A stretch of 6,917 bases of DNA, from the NCBI GenBank assembly GCA_023443925.1, contig JAEZSL010000101.1, positions 1 to 6,917 on the forward strand, read 5' to 3'. Below, piece by piece: positions 5,326 through 6,917 of this stretch. This DNA is from Bacillota bacterium (GTDB lineage: Bacteria; Bacillota_A; Clostridia; Lachnospirales; Lachnospiraceae). The notes below the pieces were generated by a model. It was not told the origin of the DNA. It did no database searches and saw nothing but the letters and a program-made list of their open reading frames with translations. Each line of letters starts with the position of its first letter. Positions within the stretch are counted from its first letter, which is position 1. Position numbers and translations under genes: made by a program.

Positions 5326-6627
5326 ATGAGTGATATTTATGAAACAGAAAGCAGCTGCTCCAGTGATTGTTCCGGATGTCAGGCGGATTGTTCTTCCAGA
5401 AAACCTTCCAGGGAGGACTTTTTAGCTCCCCTTAATCCATACAGCAAGGTGAAAAAGGTAATTGGAATCGTCAGCGGAAAAGGCGGCGTGGGCAAATCCT
5501 TTATTACCTCTTATCTTTCCGTGCTTATGAACCGGAAAGGTTACACAACCGCCATACTGGATGCGGATATAACAGGACCCTCCATACCAAAGGCCTTTGG
5601 TATCCACAGTAAGGCAACCGGAAATGAACTTGGAATCCTGCCGGCCGTAAGCCGGGACGGCATTAAAATAATGTCCGTAAATCTGCTGCTGGAAAGCGAA
5701 GATACTCCGGTAATCTGGAGAGGTCCGGTCATTGCGGGAACCGTAAAGCAATTCTGGTCCGAAGTACTTTGGGAAGAAGTAGACTATATGTTTGTTGACA
5801 TGCCGCCGGGAACCGGGGATGTGCCATTAACCGTATTCCAGTCACTGCCGGTGGACGGCCTTATTATTGTTGCCTCACCCCAGGAACTGGTATCCATGAT
5901 TGTTACCAAAGCCGTAAATATGGCCAATGCCATGGAAATTCCTATTCTTGGTCTGGTGGAAAATTACAGCTATATTAAGTGCGGCAGCTGCGGTGAAAAA
6001 ATAAACGTATTTGGTACCAGTCACATAGATGAAATTGCAAATAAATATGATCTGCCCGTACTCGCCAAGGTTCCCATTGATCCGGCTATTGCAGCTGCGG
6101 TGGATGCTGAGAATATTGAAGGTTTACAGGGTGACTGGCTGGATCTGGCAGCTGAGACCATAGAAATCGTTCATGAAATAGAAGGTGCCCGCGAAAAAAA
6201 GAAAGCAGCTGAAGTCACTGCCGTTTCCGAGCAGGATACAGCCGTTAAAATTGCAGTTACCACAGACGAGAAGAACCAGGTTTTCGGACATTTTGGTAAA
6301 TCGGAGAAATTTAATATTTATGAAGTAAGCGGAAATAAATTAATCGGTAAATCCACCCTGTCAAACCAGGGAAAGGGCCATTCTGAACTGGTAACGGTTT
6401 TAGCTGAGGAAAAGGTAAATGTCCTTATCTGCGGCGGAATCGGTATGGGAGCCATGGAAGGCCTTATGGAAGCCGGAATCCTGGTTATACCCGGAGCCCA
6501 GGGAGATGCGGATGTAGTTACCGCCGCTTATCTGGACGGAAGTCTTTCGGGAGATGACAGCGCTCTTCATTGCGGCCACCACGAGCACCAGGGAGAAGGT
6601 TCCAATGGAGGATGTAACTGTCATTAA
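5326..6627 (+). CDS. Mrp/NBP35-type P-loop ATPase fused to a NifX-like dinitrogenase cofactor domain
   Basis: 433 residues in four parts. A cysteine-rich N-terminus has C11, C15, C18 and C22. An Mrp/NBP35 ATPase follows, with the deviant Walker A GKGGVGKS at 51-58, DADITGPS after strand 2, DMPPGTGD at 158-165 and the cluster-binding CGSC at 219-222. A charged linker (about 285-305) leads to a DiNase_FeMo-co/NifX-like domain (about 306-410, KIAVTTDEKNQVFGHFG). The His/Cys tail has H415, C416, H418, H419, H421, C430, C432 and H433. Mrp proteins carry and transfer Fe-S clusters, and NifX-type domains bind metal clusters, so this is likely a cytosolic cluster carrier. The start is well supported by AAAGGAG (5311-5317). 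It is the second gene of the UPF0251 operon. No nitrogenase gene is visible, so a role in nitrogen fixation should not be assumed. Confidence 0.94.
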   Translation: MSDIYETESSCSSDCSGCQADCSSRKPSREDFLAPLNPYSKVKKVIGIVSGKGGVGKSFITSYLSVLMNRKGYTTAILDADITGPSIPKAFGIHSKATGNELGILPAVSRDGIKIMSVNLLLESEDTPVIWRGPVIAGTVKQFWSEVLWEEVDYMFVDMPPGTGDVPLTVFQSLPVDGLIIVASPQELVSMIVTKAVNMANAMEIPILGLVENYSYIKCGSCGEKINVFGTSHIDEIANKYDLPVLAKVPIDPAIAAAVDAENIEGLQGDWLDLAAETIEIVHEIEGAREKKKAAEVTAVSEQDTAVKIAVTTDEKNQVFGHFGKSEKFNIYEVSGNKLIGKSTLSNQGKGHSELVTVLAEEKVNVLICGGIGMGAMEGLMEAGILVIPGAQGDADVVTAAYLDGSLSGDDSALHCGHHEHQGEGSNGGCNCH

Positions 6628-6630
6628 GGA

Positions 6631-6657
6631 GAAGCTGTGCTTCAATCTTTGTTTTTT
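6631..6657 (+). terminator. Weak terminator candidate after the Mrp/NifX gene
   Basis: GAAGC-TGT-GCTTC (6631-6643) forms a short five-pair stem, followed after seven bases by a T-rich stretch ending in six T (6652-6657). It overlaps the stop codon of the convergent dinB gene. The stem is short and the T-run is displaced, so termination here is uncertain. Confidence 0.35.
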
Positions 6658-6917
6658 GAATCGGTATCCATAAACCTGGCACGTTTGACTGCATCGGAGC
6701 CAAAACGGCTCCGAATAGAGTCCAGGGCTTTATCCAGTTTTTCCAGCTTGTCGTTTTTCTCCATATCAAATAAATTAAGCTGGGTGAATTCCTCTTTGTT
6801 TAATTTGGTAGCCCGGATGCCAAGTAACCGAAGAGGGGTACCGTTCCAGCATTCCTTTAACAGGCGGCAGGCGGTTTCATGTATGGTATTTGCCGTGTTG
6901 GCAGGGGATAACAGGGT
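6642..6917 (-). CDS. dinB: DNA polymerase IV (Y-family), C-terminal fragment
   Basis: The last 91 codons of a gene running in from the right edge, stop TGA at 6642-6644. The translation has the little-finger domain end typical of bacterial Pol IV: LLKECWNGTPLRLLGIRAT, then EEFTQLNLFD, then KLEKLDKALDSIRSRFGSDAV. Pol IV is an error-prone polymerase for translesion synthesis. The catalytic palm lies outside the window, so its integrity cannot be judged. The gene converges on the Mrp/NifX gene, with only 14 bases between the two stops. An eight-pair inverted repeat (TCGGAGCC, AAAAC, GGCTCCGA at 6694-6714) falls within the coding part. Confidence 0.92.
   Translation of the reverse strand, partial: TLLSPANTANTIHETACRLLKECWNGTPLRLLGIRATKLNKEEFTQLNLFDMEKNDKLEKLDKALDSIRSRFGSDAVKRARFMDTDSKNKD

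Noticed and set aside
5422..5751. Minus-strand open frames inside the Mrp/NifX gene (also 5541-5732 and 6400-6645)
   Set aside because: They are shadows of a conserved coding region, with no start signals or family resemblance.
5326..6627. Evidence for a nitrogen-fixation (nif) locus
   Set aside because: The NifX-like domain is common in non-diazotrophs, and no nitrogenase or other nif gene is visible in the window.
6518..6769. Minus-strand open frame bridging the dinB end and the Mrp/NifX end
   Set aside because: It runs in a different frame from the clear Pol IV C-terminus and covers the convergent junction.

Overview
The window looks like chromosomal DNA from a low-to-moderate G+C Gram-positive anaerobe, most likely a Clostridia/Lachnospiraceae-type bacterium. 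The signs are strong AGGAGG-type ribosome binding sites, consensus sigma-A-like promoters, a tryptophan T-box leader, and proteins typical of this group: TrpB2, a leaderless Amidase_3 protein, and the UPF0251 plus Mrp/dinitrogenase-cofactor pair. The assignment rests on recognised sequence patterns, not on a database search.

Layout, left to right. Bases 1-325 hold no gene, only a long AT-rich hairpin (175-236). A minus-strand trpB2 gene (326-1705) is preceded by a complete T-box riboswitch with a UGG (Trp) specifier, its own terminator, and a TTGACA-N17-TATACT promoter (2058-2086). Facing right from a separate promoter are a MIF-like tautomerase (2236-2580) and a secreted HtrA/trypsin-type protease carrying an N-terminal bacterial Ig-like domain (2674-3729). 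The stretch from 3730 to 4158 has no confident gene. It contains four near-identical 36-bp repeats that encode a hexapeptide pattern in the same reading frame as the protease, fading into degenerate copies interrupted by a stop, then a perfect hairpin.

The right half has a minus-strand N-acetylmuramoyl-L-alanine amidase (4159-4728), which I restart at an internal TTG. Across a divergent control region (4729-4960) lies a plus-strand two-gene unit: a UPF0251/DUF134 DNA-binding protein (4961-5296) and an Mrp/NBP35 ATPase fused to a NifX-like dinitrogenase-cofactor domain (5326-6627). The control region holds a perfect-consensus promoter, an overlapping candidate promoter facing the other way, and a perfect 16-bp palindrome at the predicted transcription start. 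The 3' end of a DNA polymerase IV gene (dinB) enters from the right edge on the minus strand.

Functionally, the T-box ties TrpB2 to charged tRNA-Trp supply. The UPF0251 and Mrp/NifX genes look like one unit for handling or inserting iron-sulfur or related metal clusters, plausibly with autoregulation at the palindrome. No CRISPR array, tRNA, rRNA or intact insertion sequence was seen. The parts least explained by known families are the in-frame hexapeptide repeat tract and the compact divergent operator region.
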